A DNA stretch of 48,565 nt, taken from an uncultured Planctomycetota bacterium. GTDB taxonomy: Bacteria > Planctomycetota > UBA1135 > GCA-002686595. The translations under genes were made by a program, and so were the position numbers. The stretch spans positions 1 through 48,565 of the forward strand of contig CAITGX010000159.1 in the NCBI GenBank assembly GCA_903892045.1, read 5' to 3'. Under the pieces are notes generated by a model, which ran no database searches, was not told the origin of the DNA, and saw nothing but the letters and a program-made list of their open reading frames with translations. How positions within the stretch are numbered: the first letter of the stretch is position 1; each line of letters starts with the position of its first letter. This document shows, one piece after another, positions 1 to 11,880 of this stretch.

Positions 1-1216
1 CGGTGAGTGCGTCGCAGGCGTACATCGCCAGCGGATCGTCGAGGCGCTCGCCGAGCCGGAAGGCCGGCTCCGCGACGGTCGGCCCAACGAGCACATCGAA
101 GTGCTCGAAGCACGCGACGAGCTCGTCGCGCAACAGCCTGCGCACGCGCGCCGCCTGCTCGAGCCATCGCTCCCGCTCGCCGTGCGACAGCGCGAGGGTT
201 CCGAGCAGCACGCGTCGCTGCGCCTCGCGGCCGAGGCCTGCGCCGCGCGTCGCGGCGATCGAGCCCTGCAGGCTCCCGTCACCGGATTCTCGCGTGCCGT
301 AGCGCAGGCCGTCGTAGCGCGCGAGGTTGCTGGCAGCTTCGCACGAGGAAATCAGCTGGTAGGCAGCGACGGCGTGGCGCGTGAGCGGGAGCTTCACGGG
401 CACGAGCTCGGCCCCGAGGACGCGCAGTCGGTCGAGTGCCGCCTCGATGCGCTCGCGCGTGCCGGCGTGCGTGACGAGCTCGAGCGCGTCGGACGAGATG
501 CCGACTCGCAGGCCGCGCAGGTGCTCGCGCGTCGGCTCTGCGGCGAGCGCCGGGAGCACGAGCGAAGTGGCGTCGCGAGTGTCGACGCCGCTGATGGCCG
601 CGAGCACGTGCTCGATGCGCTCGATCGAGTCGGCGATCACGCCGACCGTGTCGAGCGAGGACGCGAACGCGACCAGCCCATGGCGCGAGATGCGGCCGTA
701 GCTCGGCTTGAAGCCGCTCACGCCGCACAGCGCGGCAGGCTGGCGCACGGAACCGCCCGTGTCGGAGGCGAGTGCGAACGGGACGAAACGCGCGGCGACA
801 GCGGCGGCGCAGCCGCTCGACGAGCCTCCGGGGGTGCGCGAGAGGTCCCAAGGATTGCGCGTCGAGCCGAAGCTCGAGTGCTCTCCCGACGAGCCGAAGC
901 CGAACTCGTCCATGTTGCAGCTGCCGAGCGGGATCCCGCCCGCTTCGACGAGGCGTGCGAGCGCCGTCGCGTCGTAGGGTGGGCGATAGCCTTCGAGCGC
1001 GCGGCTCCCGGCGCTGGTCGCGCGCCCGCGCCAGCACAGGTTCGCCTTGACGAAGAACGGCACGCCGTGGAGCGGACCGCGCGGATGGCTCTCGCGATCG
1101 AGCAGGTCCGCGCGCTCGCGCGCACCGTCTTCGTCGACGTCGAGCAGGGAGCCCAGCTCCGCTTCGAGGGCCTCGATGTGCGCGAGCGCCGCCTCGACCG
1201 CCGCGCGCGCGCTCAC
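1..1216 (-). CDS. gatA: Asp-tRNA(Asn)/Glu-tRNA(Gln) amidotransferase subunit A (C-terminus off left edge)
   Basis: Minus-strand translation from GTG at 1216 reads VSARAAVEAALAHIEAL...GPLHGVPFFVKANLCWRG...GSCNMDEFGFGSSGEHSSFGSTRNPWDLSRTPGGSSSGCAAAVAARFVPFALASDTGGSVRQPAALCGVSGFKPSYGRISRHGLVAFASSLD, the amidase signature of GatA. The gene is missing from the ORF track because it has a GTG start and is truncated. Start overlaps the gatC stop (GTGA). Confidence 0.93.
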   Translation of the reverse strand, partial: MSARAAVEAALAHIEALEAELGSLLDVDEDGARERADLLDRESHPRGPLHGVPFFVKANLCWRGRATSAGSRALEGYRPPYDATALARLVEAGGIPLGSCNMDEFGFGSSGEHSSFGSTRNPWDLSRTPGGSSSGCAAAVAARFVPFALASDTGGSVRQPAALCGVSGFKPSYGRISRHGLVAFASSLDTVGVIADSIERIEHVLAAISGVDTRDATSLVLPALAAEPTREHLRGLRVGISSDALELVTHAGTRERIEAALDRLRVLGAELVPVKLPLTRHAVAAYQLISSCEAASNLARYDGLRYGTRESGDGSLQGSIAATRGAGLGREAQRRVLLGTLALSHGERERWLEQAARVRRLLRDELVACFEHFDVLVGPTVAEPAFRLGERLDDPLAMYACDALT

Positions 1217-1518
1217 CGGGCGCCTCCCAGCGCATCCGGAGCGCGGATCAGCCCGTCCAGCGCCGTGGCGGAGTTCGCGAGCAGCTCGCCGCGCTCGAGC
1301 GAGGGCGCCACGCGGTCGGCGCGCTCCGGGCCGGCTTCCACGGCGACGCTCCAGAGCGGCTCGACACCGCGGGTGTCGACGGTCCGCAGGCTCGACCAGG
1401 CGGCGAGCGCGCGCTCGAGGTCGCGGGCGAGCGCGGGCGCCTCGAACGGGTCGAGCGCGATGCGCGCGAGGGCGGCAGCGCGCTGCAGGCGCTCCTGCGA
1501 AGGGTCCGGCGGGGGCAT
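1213..1518 (-). CDS. gatC: Asp/Glu-tRNA amidotransferase subunit C
   Basis: 101 aa, MPPPDPSQERLQRAAALARIALDPFEAPALARDLERALAAWSSLRTVDTRGVEPL...; GatC-like and directly upstream of gatA. Confidence 0.88.
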   Translation of the reverse strand: MPPPDPSQERLQRAAALARIALDPFEAPALARDLERALAAWSSLRTVDTRGVEPLWSVAVEAGPERADRVAPSLERGELLANSATALDGLIRAPDALGGAR

Positions 1519-1613
1519 GGAAGCGCGGAGCGTAGCAGTCGCACGGCGCGATCGCAGGAGCCCGTGGCTGCGCCGCGCTTGCTCGCGCGGCAGCGCACGC
1601 TACCTTCCACGGC

Positions 1614-2228
1614 ATGGCATGCACGCTCGGCGCGGCGGAGCCCATCTCCCCGGACTGGACCACCCTCGGCTACGTGCTCGCGATCGTGGGCTGCGTGCTG
1701 CTCGCCAACGGCGTGCTGTTCCGCAACCCGCGCGCGCTGGTCGCCGAGCGTCTCGGACGCGGCCCCCAGCCCCTGCGGCGCATCCGCGACTTCGTGTTCC
1801 ACCGCGTACAGGTGGGCCTCGGTTTCCTGTACCTCGTCGCGGCCTTCGGGAGCCTCCTGTACGGTCGACTCGCGCCGACCGAGCTGCCCGGCGGCAGCGC
1901 GATGATGTGGGCCGGGGTCGTGCTCGTCGCGACGGTCGCGCTCGAGGTCGCGGGCTGGCTGTGGTCGGCGCACTCGCTGCGGATGCACGTGCGGCAGGTG
2001 CTGCGCGAGTCGCCCCCGGATTTCGAGACGGATCCGACGCTCGCGCGCGAGATCGGCGAGCTGTTCGGAGTCGAGTCGCGCGCGGACGAGACCGTGCAGT
2101 CCTATGCAGCGCGCCTGCGGCAGTCGCTGGGGATCGCGGCCGGAGCCCGGCCGACGGCGGGTGCGCGCGGCGAGCGGCTCGGTCGGCCCGTGGCCGGCTT
2201 CGGCGACGACGGCGACGACGAGAGCTGA
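1614..2228 (+). CDS. Hypothetical membrane protein (204 aa)
   Basis: Hydrophobic segments (LGYVLAIVGCVLLANGVLF, VQVGLGFLYLVAAFGSLLYG, MMWAGVVLVATVALEVAGWLW) and an acidic C-terminus; no family recognised. Confidence 0.65.
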   Translation: MACTLGAAEPISPDWTTLGYVLAIVGCVLLANGVLFRNPRALVAERLGRGPQPLRRIRDFVFHRVQVGLGFLYLVAAFGSLLYGRLAPTELPGGSAMMWAGVVLVATVALEVAGWLWSAHSLRMHVRQVLRESPPDFETDPTLAREIGELFGVESRADETVQSYAARLRQSLGIAAGARPTAGARGERLGRPVAGFGDDGDDES

Positions 2229-2305
2229 GCTCGCACCGTGGGGACGCCGGGCCAGCGGCGCCCTTTTTTCCCGCGACCAGCGCGTGCGCCGCACGACAGG
2301 GAGGT

Positions 2306-3199
2306 GTGGGACTGTCCTCCGGCGTCTTGGAACTCGGACGAGCGGCACTCGACGTGCTGTATCCGCCCCTGTGCTGGCTGTGCGGTCAGGATGCCCTGCG
2401 CTGCGACTTCGGACACGCGAGCGGCTGCGAGACGCACGTCCTGCCGGACGGGCCGCCGGGCGTCCGCTGTCCGATCTGCGCGCTGGAGATGGCGCCGTCG
2501 CTCGCGGGTGCGGAGCGCTGCGCGGCCTGCCGGCGAGAGAGCTTCGGTCTCGAGCGACTGATCGTGCTCGGCGACTACCGCAGGCAGCCGCAGCTGCGCG
2601 AGTGGGTGCTGGCGTTCAAGCACGGAGGACGGCCGGAGCTGGCGCGGCCGCTGGCAGCGGCGCTGGCGCGACGCGTGCGCACGCTGCTGCCCGAGGCGGG
2701 CCGCGGGAACCTGCTCGTCCCCGTGCCGCTGCATCGCTGGCGGCGCGTCGAGCGCGGCTATGACCAGTCCGCGCGGCTGGGGAGCGAGCTCGCGGAGGCG
2801 CTCGGGTGGAACTGCGCTCGCGCGCTGGCCCGCACGCGTCCCACGGTGGTGCAGGGAACCGCAGGTGCGACCTCGCGTTCCGCCAACGTGCGCGGGGCCT
2901 TCGGTCCGGAGCGCTGGCGCCCGCTCGCGCGTCGCGCGGTCGCCGAGGCCGAGCGCGTGTGGATCGTCGATGACGTCGTGACTAGCGGAGCCACGCTGCG
3001 CGAGTGTGCACGCGCGTTGCGGCGCTTGGGGGCCCGGCACGTGTCGGCCCTAGCCCTTGCTCGCGCCTCGTCCCGTTCCGCGGGAGGCGACGCCTTGGAG
3101 ACGACGGAACTCGAAGACGAGCCCGCTCTCTCGATCGAGACGTCGAGTCGCGAGGCCCTGTCGTCGAGAGGTGCATCGCTGGCGTCGGGTGGCGGTTAG
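2306..3199 (+). CDS. ComF-family protein / phosphoribosyltransferase (start uncertain)
   Basis: C-terminal part of ORF 101..3199: LDVLYPPLCWLCG...CPICALEM...CAACRRE...LVPVPLHRWRRVERGYDQSARL...VWIVDDVVTSGATLRECARALRRLGA. CxxC pairs and the PRPP motif fit ComF. GTG at 2306 or TTG at 2327 are candidate starts. Confidence 0.85.
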   Translation: MGLSSGVLELGRAALDVLYPPLCWLCGQDALRCDFGHASGCETHVLPDGPPGVRCPICALEMAPSLAGAERCAACRRESFGLERLIVLGDYRRQPQLREWVLAFKHGGRPELARPLAAALARRVRTLLPEAGRGNLLVPVPLHRWRRVERGYDQSARLGSELAEALGWNCARALARTRPTVVQGTAGATSRSANVRGAFGPERWRPLARRAVAEAERVWIVDDVVTSGATLRECARALRRLGARHVSALALARASSRSAGGDALETTELEDEPALSIETSSREALSSRGASLASGGG

Positions 3200-3209
3200 G
3201 CTCTCGGCG

Positions 3210-4430
3210 ATGAAGCCTGTGGAGACCTGCGACACCCTGTTCGTCGAACCGTTCGCCGGCATGGCCGGGGACATGTTCCTCGGCGCCCTGCTCGACCTCG
3301 GGGACCCGCGCTTCTCGCTCGAGCACCTGCGGGCCCTCGCGGCGGACCTTGTGCCCGGGGAAGCGCAGGTCGCGACGGAAAAGGTCTGGCGCGGGTCGCT
3401 GTCCGGGCTCGCGCTGGATGTGCGCACTCCGGAGCGGGGCACCCTGCCGCACCGCGGGATCGCCGACCTCGAGGCGCTGCTGGCGCGTTCCGCGCTGCTA
3501 TCGCCCGCCTCGAAGGAGCGCGCTCGCGCCGTGCTCTGGCGGATTGCCGTCGCCGAGGGGCGCGTGCACGGCTGCGCTCCCGAGGAGATCCACTTTCACG
3601 AGATCGGCGCTGTCGACACGCTCGTCGATGTCTGTGGGGCCGTGGATGCGCTCGAGCGCCTCGGCGTGCGGCGCGTGCTCGCCACGCCGCCGCTCGTGGG
3701 GTCTGGGACGGTGCGCTGTGCTCACGGCGACATGCCCGTGCCGGTTCCCGCGGTGGCCGAGCTCCTGCGCGGCCGCGCCCATCACATCGGAGGCGGCGGG
3801 GAGCGCCTGACGCCGACGGGTGCGGCGCTGCTCGTCGAGCTGGTTGCGGAGTTCGGCGATCCGGGCCCGTTCGTGGCGAGCGCGATCGGCTACGGCGCCG
3901 GCCAGCGCGACCCGCGCGAGGGTCCGCCCAACGTCGTGCGCGTGCAGCTCGGGCGCTCGGGAGCTGGAACCCCGCGGCCCGAGGTCTGGACCCTCGAGTG
4001 CAACCTCGACGACATGACGGGCGAGGAGCTGGGATTTCTCGTGCAGGAGCTGCGCGCCGCCGGTGCGCTCGAGGTCTGGACGAGCGCGGTCGCGATGAAG
4101 AAGGACCGCCCGGGAGTGGTCGTGGCGGCGCTCGCCCGCGCCAGCGCGCGCCCGGCGCTCGAGAGCGCGCTGTTCGCGCACTCGACGGCGCTCGGACTGC
4201 GCTGGACACGCAGCGAGCGCACCGAGTGCGAGCGCATCGATCTCGAAGTTCGCGTGGGGGAGCTCCGTGTGCGCGGCCAGCGACGGGTGCGACCCGGCGC
4301 CGATCCGCGCTCGCTCGACACGCGCGACATCGCGTTCGAGTATGACGATCTCGCGGCCCTGGCTCGCGCGCGCGGGATCGCGCTGCGCGCCGCCGAGCAG
4401 CTCGCGCGCGCGGCGTTCGCCAAGGCGTAG
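3210..4430 (+). CDS. larC: LarC-family nickel-pincer cofactor biosynthesis protein, single ORF
   Basis: MKPVETCDTLFVEPFAGMAGDMFLGALLDLG...GRVHGCAPEEIHFHEIGAVDTLVDVCGA...PVPVPAVAELLRG...LTPTGAALL...ECNLDDMTGEELGF is LarC-like. Confidence 0.9.
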   Translation: MKPVETCDTLFVEPFAGMAGDMFLGALLDLGDPRFSLEHLRALAADLVPGEAQVATEKVWRGSLSGLALDVRTPERGTLPHRGIADLEALLARSALLSPASKERARAVLWRIAVAEGRVHGCAPEEIHFHEIGAVDTLVDVCGAVDALERLGVRRVLATPPLVGSGTVRCAHGDMPVPVPAVAELLRGRAHHIGGGGERLTPTGAALLVELVAEFGDPGPFVASAIGYGAGQRDPREGPPNVVRVQLGRSGAGTPRPEVWTLECNLDDMTGEELGFLVQELRAAGALEVWTSAVAMKKDRPGVVVAALARASARPALESALFAHSTALGLRWTRSERTECERIDLEVRVGELRVRGQRRVRPGADPRSLDTRDIAFEYDDLAALARARGIALRAAEQLARAAFAKA

Positions 4431-4449
4431 CTGCGAGTCGGAGCCGACT

Positions 4450-4482
4450 TCGGCGCCGCGGGTGCGTCGCTCGCGGCGCCGG
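4450..4482. terminator. Candidate hairpin between convergent larC and panD
   Basis: CGGCGCCGCG-(ggtgcgtcgct)-CGCGGCGCCG perfect inverted repeat at 4451-4460/4472-4481; no clear U-tract. Confidence 0.35.
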
Positions 4483-4638
4483 CCGTCGATCGCGCTCGTG
4501 CGCTCCCGGGCGTCGAACCATCCGGCGAGGGAGCTGGCTGCGCCGTCCACCGCGATGCGAGCCGTCGCTCGGACCCGCGGGGCCCCCGAAACAGGACGGA
4601 CCGCCCGCTCGAGACGAGCCCCTCGTCGGCGGGTCGGC

Positions 4639-5028
4639 CTAGAGGTACAGCTCGCCCTCGAGCGCCCGTTCCTGCTCTTCGGGATCGTCGAGCTTGCGCA
4701 CGACCCGGTTACCTTCGCCGATCAGGAGCACGGTCGGCGTGCGCGGACGGTCGGTGGCCTCGAAGGTCATGATGATGACCTCGTCGCCCGGGCGGACGAG
4801 GTGCGCCGCGGCACCGTTGATGCAGATGCAGCCCGAGCCGCGCTCGCCGGGGATCGTGTAGGTCTCGAGCCGCGCACCGTTGGTGTTGTCGACGATCAGC
4901 ACCTTCTCGAACGGCAGCACGTCCGCCGCGTCCATCAGGTCGCGGTCGATGGTGATCGAGCCGACGTAGTCGAGGCGCGCCTCGGTGACCGTGGCCTTGT
5001 GGATCTTGGAGCGGAGGAAGAAGCGCAT
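4639..5028 (-). CDS. panD: Aspartate 1-decarboxylase
   Basis: 129 aa, [89 protein letters not shown]; the GSI...NGAAAH pattern is typical of PanD. Confidence 0.96.
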   Translation of the reverse strand: MRFFLRSKIHKATVTEARLDYVGSITIDRDLMDAADVLPFEKVLIVDNTNGARLETYTIPGERGSGCICINGAAAHLVRPGDEVIIMTFEATDRPRTPTVLLIGEGNRVVRKLDDPEEQERALEGELYL

Positions 5029-5072
5029 CGCGGGGCGAAGAGGGATACGACATCCGACCGGATCGGTAAAGC

Positions 5073-6203
5073 TCAGCGCGGCGGATCCTCGTGGGCCGCA
5101 TGGCTGCGCAGGCCGCGGGAGAGCCGCGCCAGTCCGTCCGCGAGGGCCCCCGGGTCCATGCCGTAGCCCAACCGCAGGTGGCCCGGAGCGCCGAAGTGCT
5201 CGCCGGGGACCACGCCGAGGCCCTCGGTCGCGGCGAGGTGGCGAGCGAGGGTGCGGGTGTCCGCGACCCCGCGGATGCGAGCGCAGGCGATGATGCCGTG
5301 CTCGGGCACGAGCGCCTCGACGCGCGGCTCCGACGCCAGCCAGCGCTCGAACACGGGGCGGCTCTCGGCCAGCACTTGCCGGTAGGGGGCGAGTAGAGCC
5401 TCGCGGCGGCGCAGGGCCAGCGTCGCCGCCCGCAGGCTGCTGGTCGGCAGGTCGACGTACTGCAGGAAGGTGGCGTCCTCGACGGCCTCGCGCTCGGCCA
5501 TGGCGGCCTCCCCGAGGACCACCCAGCCCACGCGCAGGGCGCCGAGCCCGTAGGCCTTGGTCAGGCTGCCGAGCGAGATCCCATGGCGCAGCTCGGACGC
5601 GGCGTGGAACGCTTCCCGGGCCGGCACGAACTCCTCGTAGATCTCGTTGCAGACGAGGTAGCCCCCGGCGCGTGCCGCGAGCTCGGCGAGCTCGGCCAGG
5701 TCGGCGGGGGAGGTGCGGACGCCGCTGGGGTTGTGGGGGCTCGAGAGGAACACGTGTCCGCGGCCCTCTCCGGCCAGAGCCTCCGCGACGGCCGCAGGCT
5801 CGAGCCTCCAGCCCTGCTCCAGGGTGCGACGGACCTCGATGACCTGCGCTCCCTCGCGGCGCGGCAGCACACGCAGCGGCTCGTAGGAGGGCACCTCGAC
5901 CGCGACCCGGTTGCCCGCTCCGAAGAGCGCCGCCGCGGCCACGCTCATCGCGCCGGTCGCGCCCGGCGTGACGAAGACCTGCTCCGGGTGCACGCGGAAA
6001 CGCCGCGCGAGCTCCGCCGCGAGCTCGGGCAGCGCGCGCGCGCCGCCCCACTCGAGCTCGAGCGCCGCGAGCTCGGCGAAGTGCCGCGGGTCGGCGGCCG
6101 CCATGCCCGACTGGGTCAGGCTCGCGGGCTGCGCCATGGCGTCCGTGCGCGCGAAGCGCATGTAGGGGAAGCCCGGTCGGCGCGGGGGAGTGAAGTCGCT
6201 CAC
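5073..6203 (-). CDS. PLP-dependent class I/II aminotransferase
   Basis: [35 protein letters not shown]...[14 protein letters not shown]...[11 protein letters not shown]...[19 protein letters not shown] includes the PLP-lysine region SLTKAYG. Confidence 0.9.
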   Translation of the reverse strand: MSDFTPPRRPGFPYMRFARTDAMAQPASLTQSGMAAADPRHFAELAALELEWGGARALPELAAELARRFRVHPEQVFVTPGATGAMSVAAAALFGAGNRVAVEVPSYEPLRVLPRREGAQVIEVRRTLEQGWRLEPAAVAEALAGEGRGHVFLSSPHNPSGVRTSPADLAELAELAARAGGYLVCNEIYEEFVPAREAFHAASELRHGISLGSLTKAYGLGALRVGWVVLGEAAMAEREAVEDATFLQYVDLPTSSLRAATLALRRREALLAPYRQVLAESRPVFERWLASEPRVEALVPEHGIIACARIRGVADTRTLARHLAATEGLGVVPGEHFGAPGHLRLGYGMDPGALADGLARLSRGLRSHAAHEDPPR

Positions 6204-6444
6204 GGCAGGTGGTCACGAGCCCTTGGGAAGCGCGTTCGAGAAGTGCGAAAAAGCGCTGTGGAACACGCCTCTTCCGATGGCTAGGATCGCGCCCGTTCTA
6301 GCACATTCGCCGCGCTCGCGGAGGTTGCTGGGACCCGCGGGAGCTCGAGCGATGCGCGCGCCGCGTCGCGAAGGATCCTGTCGATGTCCGAGGGGCTCTC
6401 CCGCGCGGGGAGTCGGGCACAACAAGCACTGGGATTGGCACCAC

Positions 6445-7791
6445 ATGAAGATCCACGGATCGCAGGTCCGAGGCTGGACCTCGTCGTTCTCGTTCGTCCT
6501 CTGCGCCACGGGCCTCGCGCTCGCGCAGCAGGGTTCTCCGCTCCCGAATCCCGCGAACACCGGCACGGCGAAGACGCCGACTGCGAGCAGCGCGACTGGC
6601 GCGAGTGCCTCGGGCACCGCGAGCGCCACCGCGACGCAGGAGACGCCGAAGTTCCTGCGCTACGTGCGCGCAGCGAGCGGTGGCGCGAAGGTGCGCAACA
6701 TCTACGACGCGCAGGGCGTCTCGATCGCCGAGCTCGAGGCCGGCACCGTGCTCGCCGTCTACGGCGAGCGCGCTGGCTGGCTCGAAGTCGAGTCGCCGGC
6801 GGGCTACTCGGTGTGGGTCTACGGCGAGTACCTGACGCCGACCACCGAGTCGGGCGTGCTGTCGGTCTCGGGCAACGACGTGCGCATGCGTCCGCTGCCG
6901 TCGTCCGGCGCGGAGAGCCTGCCGCTGCGTCAGCTGCTCCAGAAGGGCCAGAAGTTGCGCATGCTCGGCCGCAAGGACATGTCGAAGCCGCTGGCGGAAG
7001 ACTGGGTCAACGTCGGCTCGCCCGTCGGCACGCGCGGCTGGGTGGCGACGACCCAGACCGAGACGCTGCCTGCCGATCAGGACGGCGCGACCCTGTGGGG
7101 TGCGGCGGTGAGCGAGGCGCGCAAGCCGCTCACGGGCACTCCGATCACCGGCGCGACCGGAGCGGACACCGAGGCCACGACGGCGCCGTCGAACGCGAGC
7201 GTCACGACGGACTCGAAGAAGATCAGCGCCGCGCTCGCGGACGCCGACAAGCAGCTCGCCGCGGCCCGCAGCGCGCAGGAGCAGGGCGGCACGGCCGACT
7301 ACGACTCGGTCAAGGCCGCCTACGAGGCCGTGCTGGCCATGGGGCCGGGCGAGGCGACGACGAAGCTCGTCAAGGATCGCATCGAGCTGTGCAGCGCCTA
7401 CGCCGACGGCATCAAGCTCAGCGCGGAGCTCGAGCAGCAGAAGCAGTCGATCGACGCGGCCATGCGCAAGCGCCAGACGGAGATGGCCCGCGCGGCCCGC
7501 AGCCAGCCCTTCGACGGTCGCTTCGATGGCCGCGGCCGCATCGAGAAGGCCACGCTGCCCGGCGAGAGCCGTCCGGTGTACTTCCTGCGCTTCGGCGGCG
7601 AGCTCGTCGCCGAGCTCGGCTGCGCGAGCGGTCGCCTGAACTTCGCCGACTACCTCGGCTGCGAGGTCGGCTTCAACGGCACCGAGACGCGCGGCCCGAT
7701 CCGCAGCACGACGGCGGAGCTCAACCGCCCGCGCGCCTTCGAGGTCACGCGCCTCGAGGTGATCGCGGCGCCCGCGAAGGCCCAGCGCTAG
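6445..7791 (+). CDS. Secreted protein with two SH3-like regions
   Basis: Signal-like N-terminus MKIHGSQVRGWTSSFSFVLCATGLALAQQ; SH3-like repeats GAKVRNIYDAQGVSIAELEAGTVLAVYGERAGWLEVESPAGYSVWVYGEYL and GNDVRMRPLPSSG...VGTRGWV. Confidence 0.75.
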   Translation: MKIHGSQVRGWTSSFSFVLCATGLALAQQGSPLPNPANTGTAKTPTASSATGASASGTASATATQETPKFLRYVRAASGGAKVRNIYDAQGVSIAELEAGTVLAVYGERAGWLEVESPAGYSVWVYGEYLTPTTESGVLSVSGNDVRMRPLPSSGAESLPLRQLLQKGQKLRMLGRKDMSKPLAEDWVNVGSPVGTRGWVATTQTETLPADQDGATLWGAAVSEARKPLTGTPITGATGADTEATTAPSNASVTTDSKKISAALADADKQLAAARSAQEQGGTADYDSVKAAYEAVLAMGPGEATTKLVKDRIELCSAYADGIKLSAELEQQKQSIDAAMRKRQTEMARAARSQPFDGRFDGRGRIEKATLPGESRPVYFLRFGGELVAELGCASGRLNFADYLGCEVGFNGTETRGPIRSTTAELNRPRAFEVTRLEVIAAPAKAQR

Positions 7792-7800
7792 TTCGCTCGC

Positions 7801-7831
7801 GCGCGGGAGGATCGCTCCGCTCCTCCCGCGC
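7801..7831. terminator. Perfect 11-bp hairpin between the SH3 gene and the small Cys-rich ORF (terminator or attenuator)
   Basis: GCGCGGGAGGA-(tcgctccgc)-TCCTCCCGCGC; arms 7801-7811 and 7821-7831 are exact reverse complements; no U-tract. Confidence 0.5.
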
Positions 7832-7850
7832 CGCACTTCCCGCTCCTCCC

Positions 7851-8003
7851 ATGTGGCGCGCGATCGTCGACTTCTTCCGCCGCCTCGCGGCGCTCGGGCC
7901 CGCGGCCCCGCTGTGCGACTCGTGCAAGTGGGACTACGGCAGCGTGTGCAAGCGCCCCGAGCGTCCCAACGCCACGCGCTGCCCCGACTACCAGAAGCGC
8001 TAG
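7851..8003 (+). CDS. Four-cysteine microprotein (50 aa), function unknown
   Basis: MWRAIVDFFRRLAALGPAAPLCDSCKWDYGSVCKRPERPNATRCPDYQKR*; pattern C-x2-C-x7-C-x10-C-P-x-Y; ATG 48 nt before the first CxxC codon region, in the frame of ORF 6384..8003. Confidence 0.6.
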   Translation: MWRAIVDFFRRLAALGPAAPLCDSCKWDYGSVCKRPERPNATRCPDYQKR

Positions 8004-8025
8004 GGCCCGGCGCGGACGCGCTCGC

Positions 8026-10393
<2,368 letters not shown>

Positions 10394-10397
<4 letters not shown>

Positions 10398-11479
10398 GGC
10401 GCGCTCTCGCCCTCGGCGCGCAGGATCGCGGCGTCGACGCCGATCGCTGCGCAGCCCTCGGCGGTGATCATGCGACCGCGGCTGGTGCGCTCGAGGAAGC
10501 CGCAGCGCAGGAGGTGCGGCTCGAAGACTTCTTCGACCGTGTCCTCGGCCTCGCCGATCGCGGCCGCGAGCGTCTTGAGGCCGACGGGGCGGGCACCGTT
10601 GCGCGCGAGCACGGCGAGGATGCGGCGGTCCGTGTCCTCGAGCCCGAACTCGTCGACGCCCATGCGACGCAGCGCCTCGACGGCGTGCGCGGGCTCGGCG
10701 CGCGCGGCACCGGAGACCTGCACGAGGTCGCGTACGCGGCGCAGGAAGCGGTTGGCGATGCGCGGGGTGCCGCGGCTGCGCTCGGCGATCGCGCGCGCGG
10801 CCGCGGGCGAGATCGGCACCTCGAGGATGCGCGCCGAGCGCTCGAGGATGGCGACGAGGTCCTCGGCCGGGTAGGGCGAGAGGCGCTCGAGCAAGCCGAA
10901 GCGGCCGCGGAACGGCGCGGAGAGCAGGCCTTCGCGCGTCGTGGCGCCGACGAGCACGAAGCGCTCGAGCTTGAGCGGCAGGACGCGCGCGTTGGGGCCC
11001 TGGTCGAGGGTCAGGTCGACCGCGTAGTCCTCCATCGCGGAGTACAGGTACTCCTCGACGGCGGCGGGCACGCGGTGGATCTCGTCGATGAAGAGCACGT
11101 CGCCGCGCTTCAGCTGGGTGAGGATGCCGACGAGGTCGCGCGCGCGCTCGAGCGCCGGGCCGGTGGTGGAATGCAAGGTCGTGCCGAGCTCGATCGCGAC
11201 GAGCTTGGCGAGGCTGGTCTTGCCGAGGCCCGGGGGCCCGGACAGGAGCACGTGGTCGGGGGTGTCCTTGCGTGCCCGCGCGGCGGCGATGGCCACGCGC
11301 AGGTTCTCGAGCGTCTGGCGCTGGCCCACGAACTCGTCGAAGCGCTGGGGGCGCAGGGTGTTCTCGAACTCGAGCTCGGCTGCGCCCGGGGCGGTGCCGA
11401 GCAGGGCCTCGAGGCTCTCCGTGCGCAGCCCGTGGAACACGGACCCGCGGCCAGCCTCCGGACGCCCCTCTTCGCTCAT
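10394..11479 (-). CDS. ruvB: Holliday junction branch migration ATPase RuvB
   Basis: LRPQRFDEFVGQRQTLENLRVAIAAARARKDTPDHVLLSGPPGLGKTSLAKLVAIELG...VLFIDEIHRVPAAVEEYLYSAMEDY...LVGATTREGLLSAPFRGRFGL. Confidence 0.97.
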
Positions 11480-11487
11480 GGGGCATG

Positions 11488-11495
11488 AGCCTAGC
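11488..11495 (-). promoter_or_regulatory. Candidate -10 element (GCTAGGCT) 8 nt upstream of ruvB ATG
   Basis: Minus strand reads GCTAGGCTCATGCCCCATG. The same octamer or a variant precedes several other ATGs in this window. Confidence 0.4.
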
Positions 11496-11880
11496 GGTCG
11501 CCGGGCCCGGGTCGAAGGGCGATCCGAGGCCTTCCAGGCGGGGGCCGAGTGGGGTGTGCCCAGAGAATCTTGGGACGGGAGGGTGTCCGACCGGCCCTGC
11601 TTCGGTACAACCTGCACCTTGCAGAACTGCCTCCCCCCGCCCCGGCGGGGCTCCGGGGCCGGCGCTCCCCCTCGTTCCGCGCGTCGGAACGTCGCGGGAG
11701 AGCAAGACTGCCCTCCTCGGCCGCGCGCCGCGGGATGGCGAGCTTGTCGCCGGTCCGCTCGGCGCCCCCGCCCGTGACGGAGAGGAGCGGCGGAGCGCTG
11801 CTCGTGCGGCCGGCCTTCGGGGCTCGGGCGCAGCGGGCGGGCTCCGTTCCCGTCTCGTCCACCGATCTCACCGAACCTCG

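Noticed and set aside
101-2305. N-terminal two-thirds of the 1,032-aa plus-strand ORF 101..3199
   Set aside because: Antisense to gatA/gatC and out of frame with the 1614 gene; only the ComF-like C-terminal part is supported.
3210-4430. Programmed frameshift in larC as in Lactobacillus larC1/larC2
   Set aside because: Here the gene is one uninterrupted ORF; no frameshift needed.
5029-6216. Apparent fusion of PanD to a long N-terminal extension (ORF 4639..6216)
   Set aside because: PanD starts at ATG 5028; the extension is the wrong frame of the aminotransferase gene.
6259-6275. sigma54-like TGGAAC...TCTTCC upstream of the SH3 gene
   Set aside because: Lacks the invariant GC of the -12 element.
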